Source: a virus
Direction: 5' to 3' (one strand)
Length of the DNA stretch: 23,936 nt
IMG/VR virus record: IMGVR_UViG_3300046095_000103
Span: 1-23,936 of that record
The translations under genes and the position numbers were made by a program. Shown here one piece after another: positions 22,837-23,936 of this stretch (positions are counted from its first letter, which is position 1; the number at the start of each line of letters is the position of its first letter). The notes below the pieces were generated by a model. That model was given only the letters and a program-made list of their open reading frames with translations. It did not search any database and had not been told where the DNA came from.

Positions 22837-23250
22837 ATGAGTGAGTCACTAGGCATTACCATCACAAACTCCTGCTATGCCTGCTACATGCTCAACGAAC
22901 TATGCATGGACTGTGAGGATAATCGGCTAAGCAGAGAAGCGATTATAGCCCATGAAATGGTAGATGACGGCAACGACATCTATCGTTATGCTCCTATGTA
23001 TACCAGCATGACCAAGATAGACAAGCCTGAGTCTGGCCATGAATGGACAGGCTCAACCACCAGAGTAGAACCGTACTTCGTATGGGCTACTCAGACATGG
23101 GAAGATACTCGAGAAGAGTTTCTCCCACCGATTACGGTTATAACTGACCGTATCTTTGAACTCAATATGGATATGCCACCAAACTCAATGGTGTGCCAAA
23201 CCTGCCACTACACATGCAATATGCATGCTGTATGTCCAAACTGTAACTAA
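22837..23250 (+). CDS. Cys-rich putative zinc-binding protein, 137 aa
   Basis: AAGGA lies 5 nt before the ATG. The N-terminus has Cys13-x2-Cys16 and Cys23-x2-Cys26. The C-terminus has Cys120-x2-Cys123, Cys127, His130 and Cys133-x2-Cys136. The ~90 residues between are acidic and aromatic (EPYFVWATQTWEDTREEFLP) with no Cys. The spacing fits one zinc ribbon at each end, or one site shared between the termini. I do not recognise a family. As the first gene of the divergent arm, it could be an early regulator or nucleic-acid-binding protein; this is inference. A hairpin sits in the gap before the next gene. Confidence 0.8.
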   Translation: MSESLGITITNSCYACYMLNELCMDCEDNRLSREAIIAHEMVDDGNDIYRYAPMYTSMTKIDKPESGHEWTGSTTRVEPYFVWATQTWEDTREEFLPPITVITDRIFELNMDMPPNSMVCQTCHYTCNMHAVCPNCN

Positions 23251-23264
23251 CCATCAAGGGCTTG

Positions 23265-23284
23265 CCTCGTCCCAGGTGACGAGG
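23265..23284 (+). other. Intercistronic hairpin
   Basis: CCTCGTC and GACGAGG form a perfect 7-bp stem around a 6-nt loop (CCAGGT), between the Cys-rich gene and the SSB-like gene. No T-run follows. It may be a processing or stability element within the transcript. Confidence 0.45.
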
Positions 23285-23321
23285 GCTACGCCCAAAAACA
23301 ACTACTAGAAAAGGAAATAAC

Positions 23322-23633
23322 ATGTCAAACACATTCACATTCAATGGTTCAATCGTTAAAGCAGTGAAAGATTATACTACAGTTATCAAAGCATCTGTAG
23401 TAGACCGCCGTTTGGAATACACTCCAACTGGTGAAATGGCAAGCAAGTTTACTGCAAGCCGTCAGATTACAATCACTGACCCTGCAATCCAAGCATGGGT
23501 TCGTGAAAACCTTATCAACTCTACAGAAACAGAGTTCGCCTGCAACATTGAAGGCTATATGACCTCAAGTTTCTCTGAGAAGAACGATAAGTGGTATGAA
23601 AACCAAGTGGTTACCAAGTTATCACTAGTCTAA
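23322..23633 (+). CDS. OB-fold / ssDNA-binding-like protein candidate, 103 aa
   Basis: AAGGA lies 6 nt before the ATG. The protein is mostly beta: FTFNGSIVKAVKDYTTVIKA at the N-terminus, KFTASRQITITDPAIQAWVR in the middle, and a final ACNIEGYMTSSFSEKNDKWY then NQVVTKLSLV. The 'v..G......f....dkwye..vv.kl.l' ending resembles the last strands of single-stranded DNA-binding proteins, and the size fits a minimal OB fold without an acidic tail. Placement in the early arm suits a replication role. Homology is not certain; another small beta protein is possible. A strong terminator follows 10 nt after the stop. Confidence 0.5.
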   Translation: MSNTFTFNGSIVKAVKDYTTVIKASVVDRRLEYTPTGEMASKFTASRQITITDPAIQAWVRENLINSTETEFACNIEGYMTSSFSEKNDKWYENQVVTKLSLV

Positions 23634-23643
23634 TCAATCAATC

Positions 23644-23684
23644 GCGGGTGGTGGGGGCTTCGGCTCTCACCACCCGCACTTTTT
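23644..23684 (+). terminator. Rho-independent terminator with UUCG tetraloop
   Basis: GCGGGTGGTG pairs with CACCACCCGC (10 bp), and the stem extends by further pairs to a C(TTCG)G tetraloop, about 15 bp in all. ACTTTTT follows. This is a textbook intrinsic terminator, ending the transcript of the SSB-like gene. Confidence 0.93.
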
Positions 23685-23728
23685 CCTGCGGGGAACCGTA
23701 CAACAGCAGTAGATAGCGAGTCGAATAG

Positions 23729-23809
23729 ATGGTAGACAACCAAGATAATACAGTTTATTGTGGGGACTGCTTAGTTCCTATTAGCCAATGCTCACACAAA
23801 AGGAGATAG
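23729..23809 (+). CDS. Cys/His micro-ORF, 26 aa
   Basis: The peptide has MVDNQDNTVYCGDCLVPISQ then CSHKRR, so Cys11, Cys14, Cys21 and His23 could bind one zinc ion. Its stop lies 2 nt before the next ATG, and its last codons contain the next gene's AGGAG site. A ribosome site for this ORF itself is weak (GCGAG). The C-x2-C and Cys/His content, like those of the 137-aa protein, favour a real gene. Confidence 0.45.
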   Translation: MVDNQDNTVYCGDCLVPISQCSHKRR

Positions 23810-23811
23810 AA

Positions 23812-23936
23812 ATGGTACTAGATTCAATGACACTACTAGCAATGCTCATTGCTTTAACTACATCTGTAGCAGTAATCACTCTTGCTATCAGACAAAATGC
23901 AATACTAACTAAAGAGAACATGAGACTACGCAGGGA
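23812..23936 (+). CDS. Small membrane protein, 3' end beyond window
   Basis: AGGAG lies 6 nt before the ATG. The visible 41 residues begin MVLDSMTLLAMLIALTTSVA, and residues about 7-26 form one transmembrane helix (to VITLAI). A basic, helical stretch follows (RQNAILTKENMRLRR), so the rest is probably cytoplasmic with a coiled coil. It could be a small phage membrane protein or spanin-like factor; the visible part does not decide. Confidence 0.65.
   Translation, partial: MVLDSMTLLAMLIALTTSVAVITLAIRQNAILTKENMRLRR

Noticed and set aside
22628-22849. 73-codon minus-strand frame in the intergenic region
   Set aside because: It has no ribosome site, overlaps the start of the plus-strand gene, and covers inverted repeats that make arbitrary codons.
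1-23936. Prophage or lysogeny module
   Set aside because: No integrase, excisionase, repressor or attachment-site repeat was found; these may lie outside the window.

Overview
The window looks like the structural (late) arm of a tailed double-stranded DNA phage, plus the first genes of a divergent, probably early, arm. It is A+T-rich (roughly 40% G+C by eye) and very tightly packed. The host is probably an actinobacterium. Several structural proteins (coiled-coil scaffold, the small proteins after the capsid gene, one of the two ~450-aa proteins) match patterns I associate with actinobacteriophages, and the intergenic region carries a perfect TGTGA-N2-TA-N2-TCACA site of the actinobacterial GlxR/Crp type. 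The low G+C would fit a small-genome freshwater actinobacterium. The host call is inference. There is no integrase, repressor, tRNA, CRISPR array or insertion sequence in view.

Left of about 22.28 kb everything is on the minus strand and reads right to left as one long cotranscribed block. In transcription order it holds: the large terminase, with a helix-turn-helix-like N-terminal extension (20394-22283); three long Lys/Arg/Ala-rich proteins (17459-20384); the portal (15720-17459); a proteasome/HslV-like N-terminal-threonine hydrolase (15151-15705); two small proteins; a giant 1772-aa protein (9118-14436); two ~450-aa candidate virion proteins; the scaffold and the major capsid protein (4581-6288); eight small, mostly very basic proteins (2633-4516); a head-tail adaptor candidate (1707-2633); and a repeat-built tail fibre cut by the window edge (1-1697). 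Genes mostly touch through TAATG or ATGA overlaps.

The bases between 22284 and 22836 hold no gene but are packed with palindromes and nested inverted repeats, including the GlxR/Crp-like site. To the right, plus-strand genes begin: a Cys-rich zinc-binding protein, an OB-fold/SSB-like protein followed by a strong UUCG-capped terminator, a 26-aa Cys/His micro-ORF, and a membrane protein cut by the window end.

The genes together suggest packaging (terminase, portal), head assembly (scaffold, capsid, possible maturation protease) and a short-tailed virion that carries ejection or cargo proteins (giant protein, two ~450-aa proteins, many basic proteins). No tape measure or tail-tube gene is visible, which favours podovirus morphology, though tail genes could lie beyond the left edge. 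The most unusual points are the HslV-like protease in the head module, the dense set of basic small proteins, and the palindrome-rich divergent regulatory region.
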